A stretch of 64,000 nucleotides of DNA from contig JADJWD010000003.1 in assembly GCA_016716535.1 (NCBI GenBank), forward strand, positions 62,001 to 126,000, given 5' to 3'. Below, piece by piece: positions 9,183 to 17,580 of the stretch. The translations under genes were made by a program, and so were the position numbers. Every line of letters starts with the position of its first letter. Within the stretch, counting starts at the first letter, position 1. Below the pieces are notes generated by a model. The model did not search any database and was not told where the DNA came from. It was given only the letters and a program-made list of their open reading frames with translations. The DNA comes from Betaproteobacteria bacterium. GTDB taxonomy: Bacteria; Pseudomonadota; Gammaproteobacteria; Burkholderiales; Burkholderiaceae_C.

Positions 9183-10313
9183 TTATCCGAGCGCCGCTGC
9201 AGTGCGAGGTTCGACCGGGCTTGCGGCCGATGCCTCCAGGCCGAGCAGCCGCGCATAGAGCGCCAGGTACGCCGCCGCCGCGTCGTCCCAGTCGAAGCGC
9301 GCGGCGTGCCGGCGCACCGCGTCGGCGAAGCCCGGTTGCCGCGCACGCGCGAGACCCGCTTCGACGACGCGGCGCATCGCCGCGGGCTCGAAGTCGTCGA
9401 AGTACTCGGCGACATCGCCGCCGACCTCCGGCAGGCTCGTGCGGCGGGCGAGGAACACCGGCTTGCCGAAGTGCATCGCCTCGATCGGCGGCAGCCCGAA
9501 GCCTTCGGTCAGCGACGGAAAGAGGAAGCCCGCGCAATTCGCATAGGCCCAGGCCTTCTGCGCCTCGTCGATGCCGAGGTGGAACTGCACGTTGGGCAGT
9601 TGAACCGCGTCGCGCAGCGCGCGCGAGTCGTGCCCCGGCGGGCCGCATAGCACGAACAGCATCTCGGGCCAGGCGCGCGCCAGGTCGACGATCGCCTGCG
9701 GGTTCTTCGAAGGCGACATGCGGCTCAAGTGAAAGAGGAACGGCCGATCGCGGGGTCCCGGCTCGGCCGGCCAGCCTTGCAGCGGCTGGCGCTCGGCAGC
9801 GACGAACGAGCGCGCGCCGTTCAGCACCACGTCGAGCGGCCCGCGCCAGCCGAGATGCCGGCGCACGTCGGCCGCGGTGTATTCGCTGATCGCCACGACG
9901 TGGTCGGTGCGTGCCAGGAGCGCGCGCGTGCGCCGGTGGTGCCGCCAGGTCGAAAACGCGTTGCGGCCGTAGAGGTAGTTCAGGTCGTGCACGGTGACGA
10001 CGCGCGGGCCGCAGCCGACGGGCGGCCGCGTCTTGTTCAGCTGGTGCAGCGAGTGCCACAGCGCATAACGCAACGGCTGCACGTGCCGCAGGCGCTGCCA
10101 GCGTGTCACGGTGAGGTAGCCCACGTCGGCGCCGAAGAGGCCGACAAGCTTCTCGCGCACGTGAAAGTGGAAATGCACGCCGTGCCGCTCGCGCCAGGCC
10201 GGCGCGGCGCGCGCGATGCGGCTGCCGATCTGCAGCGCGAACTCGCCGAGTCCGTCCTGCAGCCCGGCAACCCCCCCCAGGCTGATGCCCACGTGCAAGT
10301 CGGTCACGCTCAT
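9183..10313 (-). CDS. Glycosyltransferase family 4 (GT-B) protein
   Basis: A 376-residue glycosyltransferase of the GT4 type. The C-terminal Rossmann half carries FLFHLSRMSPSKNPQAIVDLA and FPSLTEGFGLPPIEAMHFGKPVFLARRTSLPEVGG, the nucleotide-sugar site with the E-x7-E pattern. The N-terminal acceptor half has VVTVHDLNYLYGR. Such enzymes build lipopolysaccharide or exopolysaccharide at the inner face of the inner membrane. The start is ATG 10313 (MSVTDLHVGISLGG). It lies 8 bp before ribF on the same strand and diverges from the DUF5672 gene. Confidence 0.88.
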   Translation of the reverse strand: MSVTDLHVGISLGGVAGLQDGLGEFALQIGSRIARAAPAWRERHGVHFHFHVREKLVGLFGADVGYLTVTRWQRLRHVQPLRYALWHSLHQLNKTRPPVGCGPRVVTVHDLNYLYGRNAFSTWRHHRRTRALLARTDHVVAISEYTAADVRRHLGWRGPLDVVLNGARSFVAAERQPLQGWPAEPGPRDRPFLFHLSRMSPSKNPQAIVDLARAWPEMLFVLCGPPGHDSRALRDAVQLPNVQFHLGIDEAQKAWAYANCAGFLFPSLTEGFGLPPIEAMHFGKPVFLARRTSLPEVGGDVAEYFDDFEPAAMRRVVEAGLARARQPGFADAVRRHAARFDWDDAAAAYLALYARLLGLEASAASPVEPRTAAALG

Positions 10314-10363
10314 CGGCGGGCAGTGTAGCCAGCGGGGAAGGGGCCTTCGGGGCCGCTGGCACA

Positions 10364-11212
10364 ATGACCTCCATGACGCGCTTGGCCCTGCCTCAGGTGA
10401 CCTTGGTTGCCGTGGACACGCGGGCACCGTTGCTGGCCACGCAGGCGCTGCTGCGCTCGATGGCCGGCATCGACTTCGGGCGCGCGATCCTCTTCACGCA
10501 CGCGTGGACGCCGAAGCGGCCGCTGCCCGGCATCGAGATCGTCGACATCGATCCGATCACCTCGTCGGCCGAGTACTCGCACTTCATCCTGCGCCTGATG
10601 CCCGGCTGGGTGCGCACGTCGCACGTGCTGGTGACGCAGTGGGACGGCTTCGTCGTCGAGCCGTGGGCGTGGTCGAACACCTTCCTCGCCTACGACTACA
10701 TCGGCGCGCCGTGGCCCGACCAGCCCGAAGCGCGCGCGGTGGGCAACGGCGGCTTCTCGCTGCGCTCGCGCCGGCTGCTGGCCGCCGGCATGGACCTGCG
10801 CATCGACGACGAGCACCCCGAGGACGTGGCGCTGTGCCGCACCTACCGCCACCTGCTCGAGCGCGAACACGGCGTCAACTTCGCGCCGCTGTCGCTGGCG
10901 AGGCGCTTCGCCTACGAGAACGACGATTCGCAGGGGCCGACCTTCGGCTTCCACGGCGTCTACAACCTGCCGCGCGTGCTGGACGAGCCGACGCTCGCGA
11001 CGTGGCTGGAGATCCTGCCCGACGACTTCTTCCGCGGCCGTGATGCACGGCGCCTGGCGCGCGCACTCGTCGCGCGCATGCCCACGCTCGCCAAGCGCGT
11101 CATCGAACGGCGCATGAAGGTCGGCCGCGACGAGCCGAGCACGCGCATCCTCGACGCCGCGGCCAGCGTGATGGGGCTGCTCGGCCCGCGCTCGGGGCCA
11201 CGCGCCGTCTAG
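10364..11212 (+). CDS. DUF5672 family protein, probable glycosyltransferase-like
   Basis: A 282-residue soluble protein. The core VLVTQWDGFVVEPWAWSNTFLAYDYIGAPW followed by AVGNGGFSLRSRRLL matches DUF5672, which is found in polysaccharide loci and has a GT-A-like appearance. The substrate is unknown. The start is ATG 10364 or ATG 10373. It begins a plus-strand set with the methyltransferase and glycosyltransferase that follow, within a wider glycan block from 9.2 to 16.4 kb. Confidence 0.8.
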   Translation: MTSMTRLALPQVTLVAVDTRAPLLATQALLRSMAGIDFGRAILFTHAWTPKRPLPGIEIVDIDPITSSAEYSHFILRLMPGWVRTSHVLVTQWDGFVVEPWAWSNTFLAYDYIGAPWPDQPEARAVGNGGFSLRSRRLLAAGMDLRIDDEHPEDVALCRTYRHLLEREHGVNFAPLSLARRFAYENDDSQGPTFGFHGVYNLPRVLDEPTLATWLEILPDDFFRGRDARRLARALVARMPTLAKRVIERRMKVGRDEPSTRILDAAASVMGLLGPRSGPRAV

Positions 11213-11244
11213 CCGTTTAACCGTTTAACCGTTTGAGCGTTTGA
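11213..11244. repeat. Four-copy 8-bp tandem repeat (CCGTTTAA type)
   Basis: Directly after the DUF5672 TAG come CCGTTTAA, CCGTTTAA, CCGTTTGA and GCGTTTGA in tandem, followed by a decayed TCGTTCCG. The block is AT-rich within GC-rich surroundings and lies in the 96 bp before the methyltransferase. No hairpin or T-tract is evident, so I do not call it a terminator. Confidence 0.75.
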
Positions 11245-11308
11245 TCGTTCCGGCGGGCCGCGCTCGCGGCGCGGACGGTATAACCGCGCCCCGAGGAGAA
11301 CCCCGACG

Positions 11309-11905
11309 ATGCCGACGCGCCACCTGGACCTGGGTTGCGGCCCCGTGCCGCGCAACCCCTATCGGCGCGACGAGTTGTACGGCGTCGATCTCGGCGCCGC
11401 CGCCGACGGCGACGGCCGCATCCGGCGCGCCAACCTGGCCGTCGCGCTGATCCCCTGGGCCGACGACAGCTTCGAGTCGGTGTCTGCCTACGACTTCTTC
11501 GAGCACGTGCCGCGCGTGCTGCCCACCGCCGACGGGCAGGGCACGAGATTCCCCTTCATCGAACTGATGAACGAGGTCTGGCGCGTGCTCAAGCCCGGCG
11601 GCCTGCTCTACGCCAGCACGCCGGCCTACCCGCACAAGGCGGTCTTCCAGGACCCGACGCACGTCAACATCATCACCGTCGACACGCACGTGTACTTCAC
11701 GCGGCCCGAGCGGCTGGCCGCGATGTACGGCTTCACCGGCGACTTCGAGGCGCGGCGCGTGCAGCTGACGAAGTCCAACGCGGCGCTTGCGTTCATCCCG
11801 CCGCCGGCCACCTGGTGGCAGCGCGCGCAACTCGCCAACCGCATCAAGCGCGGCAAGTGCAGCCACCTGATCTGGGAGTTCGAAGCGGTCAAGCCGCGGC
11901 GCTGA
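11309..11905 (+). CDS. Class I SAM-dependent methyltransferase
   Basis: A 198-residue protein with the SAM-binding motif I LDLGCGPVPRNPY, an acidic residue ending strand 2 (YGVDLGA), and a post-motif block NEVWRVLKPGGLLYASTPAYP typical of the Methyltransf_11 type. It probably methylates a small molecule or sugar. It sits between two glycan-type genes with a 22-bp gap to the next, suggesting glycan modification. The acceptor cannot be predicted. Confidence 0.85.
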   Translation: MPTRHLDLGCGPVPRNPYRRDELYGVDLGAAADGDGRIRRANLAVALIPWADDSFESVSAYDFFEHVPRVLPTADGQGTRFPFIELMNEVWRVLKPGGLLYASTPAYPHKAVFQDPTHVNIITVDTHVYFTRPERLAAMYGFTGDFEARRVQLTKSNAALAFIPPPATWWQRAQLANRIKRGKCSHLIWEFEAVKPRR

Positions 11906-11927
11906 TTCGATCGACAGGGCGGCGCCG

Positions 11928-13061
11928 ATGCGCATCCTCGCCACCGCCGGCGACGTGGACTCGCTGATCACCGAGATCCGGCTGCGCACACCGCTTGCGG
12001 CACTCGCGCAGCAGCACGGCTGGACGGTGCAGTGGCGTTCGTTCCACGAGTGCCGGCCGGTCGACCTGGCGAGCGCCGAGTTGCTGATCGTGCAACGCGG
12101 CGCCGCGCGGCGCGTCTGCCGGCTCGAAGAGCGCGCGCTCGAAGCGGGCGCCGCGGTCGTCCACGAGATCGACGACCTGCTCACCGAGATCGCGCCGCAC
12201 ATCTCGCAGCACGCGGCGGTGCGCTCGCAGCTGCCGTGGCTCGTGCGCGGGCTCGGCCTCGCCGACCTCGTGACGGCGAGCACTCCGCGGCTGCAGCGCG
12301 AACTCGCGCCGCTGGCGCGCGCCACGGCGCTCGTGCCCAACCACGCCTTCTTCGACGAGGACCGGCCGCTGCCGCCGCAGTGGCCGGGGCAGTCGGTGCA
12401 CCTGCTGGTCGCCTCGTCGGACCATCTGCTGACGGGCGCCCTCACGGCGGCGCTGAAGCGGGTCGTCGGCGCCGAAGCGCGCCTCGTCGTCGTCGGGCCG
12501 CCGGCCGATGCGCTGGCGGCCGCGGGGCTGCCGCTCGAGCGCCATCCGCTGATGCCGCGGCGCGAGTTCATCGCGCTGGCGCGCAGCCTGCCCAACGCGC
12601 TGGCGCTGATCCCGCTCGAGGCGTCGCGCTTCGCGGCCTGCAAGAGCGCGGTCAAGTGGTACGACTACGCCGAGATCGGCGTGCCGACGGTGGCCTCGGC
12701 CGTGCCGCCGTACCTGGACGCGATCCGCCATGGCGAGACCGGCTGGCTGGTGGACGGCAGCGAAGCGCAGTGGCTCGCGGCGCTGCGCACGGCCATCGAC
12801 GATGTCGCGGCGCGCCGGCGCATCGCCGCCGCGGCACGCGCCGAGGTGCGCAGCAAGCACAGCCTGGCGCAGACGGTCGCGGCCTGGCACACGGCACTGC
12901 TGCTGGCGCGACAGTTGCGCCGCTCGCGCCGCGTCGCGGTGCCGCGCGGGCCCGCCGCCTGGTGGCGCGCGGCCGGCGATACCGCCGCCGACTGGGGCGT
13001 GGCGCTGCGGCGCTGGAACCGGCAGCGGCTGGCGCAGCGGCGCGACGCGGCAGGGCAGTAG
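11928..13061 (+). CDS. Glycosyltransferase (GT-B fold)
   Basis: A 377-residue protein with a two-Rossmann GT-B layout. The N-terminal half has MRILATAGDVDSLITEIRLRTPL and VVHEIDDLLTEIAPH. The C-terminal half has LIPLEASRFAACKSAVKWYDYAEIGVPTVAS followed by GETGWLV, the region that normally binds the nucleotide sugar. A basic C-terminal tail of about 60 residues (LARQLRRSRR...RRWNRQRLAQRR) may associate with membrane. It follows the methyltransferase by 22 bp. Confidence 0.8.
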   Translation: MRILATAGDVDSLITEIRLRTPLAALAQQHGWTVQWRSFHECRPVDLASAELLIVQRGAARRVCRLEERALEAGAAVVHEIDDLLTEIAPHISQHAAVRSQLPWLVRGLGLADLVTASTPRLQRELAPLARATALVPNHAFFDEDRPLPPQWPGQSVHLLVASSDHLLTGALTAALKRVVGAEARLVVVGPPADALAAAGLPLERHPLMPRREFIALARSLPNALALIPLEASRFAACKSAVKWYDYAEIGVPTVASAVPPYLDAIRHGETGWLVDGSEAQWLAALRTAIDDVAARRRIAAAARAEVRSKHSLAQTVAAWHTALLLARQLRRSRRVAVPRGPAAWWRAAGDTAADWGVALRRWNRQRLAQRRDAAGQ

Positions 13062-13129
13062 GCGAGCGCAGGCGCGAGGCACGCGCGGGCTGGTGCGGGG
13101 CGCCTCCACCCCGCTACATCGCTGCGTCG

Positions 13130-15298
13130 CTACACCGCCACATGCACCTCGATCGGCCCGCTCTTGCGCACGACGCGCACGCCGACGTTCTGGTCGTAGC
13201 GCTGCAGCAGCAGGTCGACGCTGCCGGCGCCGGCGGTGAGGCCGCGCAGTTCGAGCCAGTCGATGAAGGCCGGCAGGCGCGGCGCGCGCAGTGACACGGC
13301 CATGCCGGCGGCGTCGATCTGCAATCCCAGCCCCGCTTCGAGCATCGCGAACACCGCCGCTGCCGACCACGCCTGCGGCGCGCAGGCCACTGGGTACAAC
13401 GTCGGGCCTTCACCCTCGCGGCGCGGGAAGCCGCAGAAGAGCTCGGGCACGCGGTGCTGCGCGAAGTGCAGCGTCGCCTCGAACAAGCCATCCATCACGC
13501 GCAGCGCCGCGTCGGTGTGGCCGTAGCGCGCGAGGCCCAGCGCGATCAGCGCGTTGTCGTGCGGCCAGACCGAGCCGTTGTGATAGCTCATCGGGTTGTA
13601 GCGCGCCTGCCCCGAGGCGACCGTGCGGATGCCCCAGCCGGAGAAGAAGTCGGCCTCGAGGAAGCGCTCGGCCATGCGCGCGGCGTGGCCGGGTGACGCC
13701 AGCCCGCACCACAGCGCATGCCCGGCGTTCGACGCGGCGATGCGGCACGGCCGCTTCTCGCCGTCCAGCGCGATGGCGTAGGTGCCCAGCTCCTCGCACC
13801 AGAAGCGCGCCTGGAACTCGCGCTGCAGCGCCGCGGCGGCGGCGCGCTGGTGCGCCGCGCGCTCGCTGTCGCCCAGCGCGGCCGCCAGTTGCGCCGCCGC
13901 CAGCCGCGCCTCGTAGACGTAGGCCTGCACCTCGCACAACGCGATCGGCCCTTCGGCCAAGTGACCGTCGGCGTGGAAGATCGAGTCGTGCGAGTCCTTC
14001 CAGCCTTGCTGCGTCAGGCCGCGCGAGCTGCGCCGCTGGTACTCGACGAAGCCGTCGCCGTCGCGGTCGCCATAGCGGTCGATCCAGTCCAGCGCCGCCA
14101 GCAACTGCGGCCACAGCCCGCGGATGAACTCGAGGTCGCCGGTGCGCTGCCAGTAGGCGCCGGCCAGCCCGACGAACAGCGGCGTCGCGTCGACGGTGCC
14201 GTAGTAGCGCCCGAACGGCACCTCGCGCGTGCGCGCCATCTCGCACTTGCGCGCTTCGTGCAGGATCTTGCCCGGCTCGGCGTCGCGCTCGGGCTCCTCG
14301 GTGGCGGCCTGCGTTGCCGCCAGGCAGGCGAGCACGCCACGCGCCAGCGAAGGGTCCAGCCACAACATCTGGCGCGCCGTGATCAGCGCGTCGCGGCCGA
14401 AGGTCGTCGAGTACCACGGCACGCCGGCGTACGGGAACGGGCCGGTCGGCAGGTCGGTCGTCAGCATCGCCAGGTCCGACAGCGAGCGGTCGATCCACTG
14501 GTCGACGAGCGGGTTGGAGCTCTCGATGTGGCAGCGGTCGCCGTCCTCGCGCGCACGGGCGCGCGCGTTCGATCGGAAGGCGGCCTCGTAGCCCTCGCTG
14601 CGCCTTCGCGGCTGGCCGCCGACGTCGCAGGTGATGGTGCAGTACAGGTGCTGCTCCTGGCCCGGGGCCAGCCGCACCTTGAAGTGCGCCTCGCGTTCGC
14701 CCCAGCGCGTGGGCGCCGGTGACAGCCGCACGCACGCGGTGCGCGCCACGCCGTCCAGGCCCCGGTAGTCGAAGTCGAGCGTGCCGTCGCGCCGCACCGG
14801 CGGCGCGCGCTCGCCGCTCTTCGCGCGATGCGCGCCGCGCACTTCGAACAAGTCGCGGAAGTCGGCATCGAAGCGCAAGCCGATCTCGAACTCGGCCGGC
14901 TCCAGGCCGTGGTGACTGAGCCGGATGTGCTCGTGGCAGGCCGCTTCCCACAAGAGCTTGGCGCGGAAGATGTGGATCTCGCCCTTGGCCAGCGCCACCT
15001 CGCCGTCGCGTTCGAGGTCGGGGTTCATCAGCTCGACGATCAAGAGGTTGCTGCGCTCCTTGACCGTGGCGCCGAGGTACATCGGGCGCAGGCCGTCGAT
15101 CGTCAGCTCCAGGTGTGACAGGAAGCGCGTGTCCTCGTGGTACAGGCCGTGCTCGCCGGTTCCGAAGGAGCGGATGTCGCCGAAGCGGTCGAAGAGCGCG
15201 AACGTATCGTCGCTCTTCACGACGTACGGGTTGTTGTCGGCGCGCACCGACGCGACGGTGACGTACCACTCGTTGCCGATGCGGATGGTGTCGCTCAC
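13130..15298 (-). CDS. Amylo-alpha-1,6-glucosidase (glycogen debranching enzyme family)
   Basis: A 722-residue enzyme. The N-terminal beta-rich domain begins VVKSDDTFALFDRFGDI and includes GLYHEDTRFLSHLELTIDG. A C-terminal (alpha/alpha)6 barrel contains PWYSTTFGRDALITARQMLW, LTQQGWKDSHDSIFHADG and SVWPHDNALIALGLARYG. These are hallmarks of bacterial amylo-alpha-1,6-glucosidases, which hydrolyse alpha-1,6 branches of glycogen-like glucans. No signal peptide is seen, so it is probably cytoplasmic. A GT4 gene lies 57 bp downstream on the same strand. Confidence 0.88.
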   Translation of the reverse strand: MSDTIRIGNEWYVTVASVRADNNPYVVKSDDTFALFDRFGDIRSFGTGEHGLYHEDTRFLSHLELTIDGLRPMYLGATVKERSNLLIVELMNPDLERDGEVALAKGEIHIFRAKLLWEAACHEHIRLSHHGLEPAEFEIGLRFDADFRDLFEVRGAHRAKSGERAPPVRRDGTLDFDYRGLDGVARTACVRLSPAPTRWGEREAHFKVRLAPGQEQHLYCTITCDVGGQPRRRSEGYEAAFRSNARARAREDGDRCHIESSNPLVDQWIDRSLSDLAMLTTDLPTGPFPYAGVPWYSTTFGRDALITARQMLWLDPSLARGVLACLAATQAATEEPERDAEPGKILHEARKCEMARTREVPFGRYYGTVDATPLFVGLAGAYWQRTGDLEFIRGLWPQLLAALDWIDRYGDRDGDGFVEYQRRSSRGLTQQGWKDSHDSIFHADGHLAEGPIALCEVQAYVYEARLAAAQLAAALGDSERAAHQRAAAAALQREFQARFWCEELGTYAIALDGEKRPCRIAASNAGHALWCGLASPGHAARMAERFLEADFFSGWGIRTVASGQARYNPMSYHNGSVWPHDNALIALGLARYGHTDAALRVMDGLFEATLHFAQHRVPELFCGFPRREGEGPTLYPVACAPQAWSAAAVFAMLEAGLGLQIDAAGMAVSLRAPRLPAFIDWLELRGLTAGAGSVDLLLQRYDQNVGVRVVRKSGPIEVHVAV

Positions 15299-15355
15299 GG
15301 CGGGCTCCTCCTGCTTGCGGTGTGCACCGCGCGTTGTTCGACCCGCCAGCCGGGC

Positions 15356-16432
15356 CTACAGCGGCAGCGCGGCGCCGGTGCCCGCGACGCCGCCATCGGG
15401 CAGCGTGCGCGCGTCAATCAGCGCCTGGTAGACCTGCACGTAGCGGCTGGCCATCTTGTGCGACGTGTAGCGGCGCTCGAACGCCTCGCGGCATCGCCGC
15501 CGGTCGATCTGGTCGATGCGGCGCGCGCCGTCGATCGCCTGCAGCAGGTCGTCGGCTATCCAGCCGGTGATGCCGTGCTGCATCACCTCGGGCACCGAGC
15601 CGCGGCGAAACGCGATGACCGGCGTGCCGCACGCGAAGGCCTCGATCATCACGAGGCCGAAGGGCTCGGGCCAGTCGATCGGGAACAGCAGCGCGCGCGC
15701 GTTGCCGATGAAGTCATCCTTCGCGTCGTCGCCGACCTCGCCGACGTACTCGATCAGCGGGTGCGCCAGCAGCGGCGCGATCGTGCGCTCGAAATAGGCG
15801 CGGTCGACCGGGTCCACCTTCGCGGCGATGCGCAGCCGCGTCTTGCAGGCCAGCGCGATCTCGATGGCGAGATCCAGCCGCTTCTCCGGCGACACGCGGC
15901 CGACGAAGGCGAAGTAGTCCTGCGGCCGGGGATGAAAGGTGTACAGGTTGCGCGGCAGGCCGTGCTGCACGGTGGCGCACCAGTTGGCCTGCGGCAGCGG
16001 CTGGCGCTGGATGTCGGAGATCGACACCAGCGGGTGCGTCGCGAAGTGCCGGTGCAGCGTGCGCAGGTCGTCGAGGTCGAGCCGGCCGTGCATCGTCGTC
16101 AGGCACGGCGTGGCGCAGCGGCGGGCGAGCGGGTAGTGCAGCAGGTCCAGGTGGAAGTGGATGACATCGAACGACGCGGCCTGCTCGAACACCTCGTCGA
16201 CCATCATCACGTGGTGCATCAGCCAGTCGGGGCCCGTGGGGTCCAGCCGCAGGCCGCGCGCGCTGCCGGACACGAGGCGTGCGCGGGTGCGCGAATCGCC
16301 GCTGGCGAACAGCGTCACCTCGTGCCCCTGCTCGATCAGCGCCTCGGTCAGGTAGGAGACGACCCGCTCGGTGCCGCCATAGCGGCGCGGCGGAACGCTC
16401 TCGAAGAGCGGGGCAACCTGGGCGATCTTCAT
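15356..16432 (-). CDS. Glycosyltransferase family 4 protein
   Basis: A 358-residue GT-B enzyme. MKIAQVAPLFESVPPRRYGGTERVVSYLTEALIEQGHEVTLFASGDS is a classic GT4 N-terminus. The C-terminal half has FVGRVSPEKRLDLAIEIA and FPIDWPEPFGLVMIEAFACGTPVIAFRRGSVPEVM. ATG 16432 is preferred because the 18 residues encoded upstream are Arg/Pro-rich and outside the family. It ends the glycan block and may act on the same glucan as the debranching enzyme encoded just before it in transcription terms. Confidence 0.9.
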   Translation of the reverse strand: MKIAQVAPLFESVPPRRYGGTERVVSYLTEALIEQGHEVTLFASGDSRTRARLVSGSARGLRLDPTGPDWLMHHVMMVDEVFEQAASFDVIHFHLDLLHYPLARRCATPCLTTMHGRLDLDDLRTLHRHFATHPLVSISDIQRQPLPQANWCATVQHGLPRNLYTFHPRPQDYFAFVGRVSPEKRLDLAIEIALACKTRLRIAAKVDPVDRAYFERTIAPLLAHPLIEYVGEVGDDAKDDFIGNARALLFPIDWPEPFGLVMIEAFACGTPVIAFRRGSVPEVMQHGITGWIADDLLQAIDGARRIDQIDRRRCREAFERRYTSHKMASRYVQVYQALIDARTLPDGGVAGTGAALPL

Positions 16433-16527
16433 CGCGTCTCGGACACGGAGCGGGCTTTGTCGGGCGGGAGCCCGACGCTGCGGCAAGCGACGTGCCGGAG
16501 GGGCCGGCGTGTGTGGCGGCTGCCCGT

Positions 16528-17580
16528 TCAGGTGCGCAGATCGCGCGCCGCCGGCAACGAAGGCAGCGAGTCCGCCGCGCTCACGGCGTTGCGGATCGCG
16601 CGCGCGACCACCTCGGCGGCCAGCGCGCCGAGCGTGCCGAGGTCGCCGGCCACGCCGCTGCTGCCGGTGGCCAGCGCGAAAAGCGTGTCGCCGTCGTTGA
16701 CGGTGATCGGGCTCACCGCACGCGCCAGGCCGTGGTGCGCAAGCGCCGCAAGCTGCGTCGCCGCCGCCTTGCCGAGCACGGCGTCGGTGGCGACGACGCC
16801 GATCGTCGTCGCGGTGCCGGCCATGCGTTGCAGCACCTGCTGCGGCAGTTCGCCGGCGAGCAGGGCGCGCTGCGCGCCGACGAGGCGCAGGCCATCTTCG
16901 CTGCGCGCGCCGGCGAGCACTTCGCCGTCGTCGTCGAGCACGTCGCCGATGGCGTTGACGGCGACGAGCGCCGCCACCGTCAGCGCGCCGACGCGCAGCG
17001 ACGCAGTGCCGACGCCGCCGCGGCAGGCGCGCGCGACGCCGAAGATCTTGCCCACCGTCGCGCCGAGGCCGGCGCCGTGGCTGCCTTGCGCCGGTGGCGC
17101 CGTCGTCGCGGCGATGCAGGCGGCGCGGCCGGTGGCCGCATCGGGCCGAATGCGCGGGTCACCGACCCACAGGTCGAACAACACCGCGGCCGGCACGATC
17201 GGCACGCGGATCACGGGCTGCGCAGCGGTCACGCCGGCGCCCGCACTTTCGCGGCCTGCGGGTCCGACAACGAGGCCGCGCCCTTGCTCTTCGAGCCAGC
17301 GCATCACGCCACCGGCCGCATCGAGCCCGAAGGCGCTGCCGCCGGTCAGCAGCACCGCGTGCACGCGGTCCACCGTGTTCTCGGGGCGCAGCAGGTCGGT
17401 CTCGCGCGTGCCCGGGGCGCCGCCGCGCACCGCGACGCCGGCCACCGTGCCGTGCGGCGTGTCGGGGCACAGCACGACGGTGCAGCCGCTCGGCCGGCCG
17501 GCCACCGCGGCATGGCCGACGGCGATGCCGGGCACGTCGGTCAGCGCGCCGGGGGCGAGGGTGGCGAAGGGGGCGGTCAA
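16528..17580 (-). CDS. P1/S58 family N-terminal-nucleophile peptidase (DmpA/BapA-like)
   Basis: A 350-residue member of peptidase family S58. It shows LTDVPGIAVGHA near the start, LLTGGSAFGLDAAGGVMRWLEE, GATVGKIFG with GGVGTASLRVG, and GTATTIGVVATDAVL, where self-cleavage would expose a Thr or Ser nucleophile. Family enzymes are aminopeptidases or amidases on D-amino-acid, beta-peptide or related amides. The start is inferred as TTG 17580, overlapping the upstream acyl-CoA dehydrogenase stop as TTGA; no ATG or GTG exists near the conserved N-terminus. The exact cleavage site is not certain from sequence. Confidence 0.82.
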   Translation of the reverse strand: MTAPFATLAPGALTDVPGIAVGHAAVAGRPSGCTVVLCPDTPHGTVAGVAVRGGAPGTRETDLLRPENTVDRVHAVLLTGGSAFGLDAAGGVMRWLEEQGRGLVVGPAGRESAGAGVTAAQPVIRVPIVPAAVLFDLWVGDPRIRPDAATGRAACIAATTAPPAQGSHGAGLGATVGKIFGVARACRGGVGTASLRVGALTVAALVAVNAIGDVLDDDGEVLAGARSEDGLRLVGAQRALLAGELPQQVLQRMAGTATTIGVVATDAVLGKAAATQLAALAHHGLARAVSPITVNDGDTLFALATGSSGVAGDLGTLGALAAEVVARAIRNAVSAADSLPSLPAARDLRT

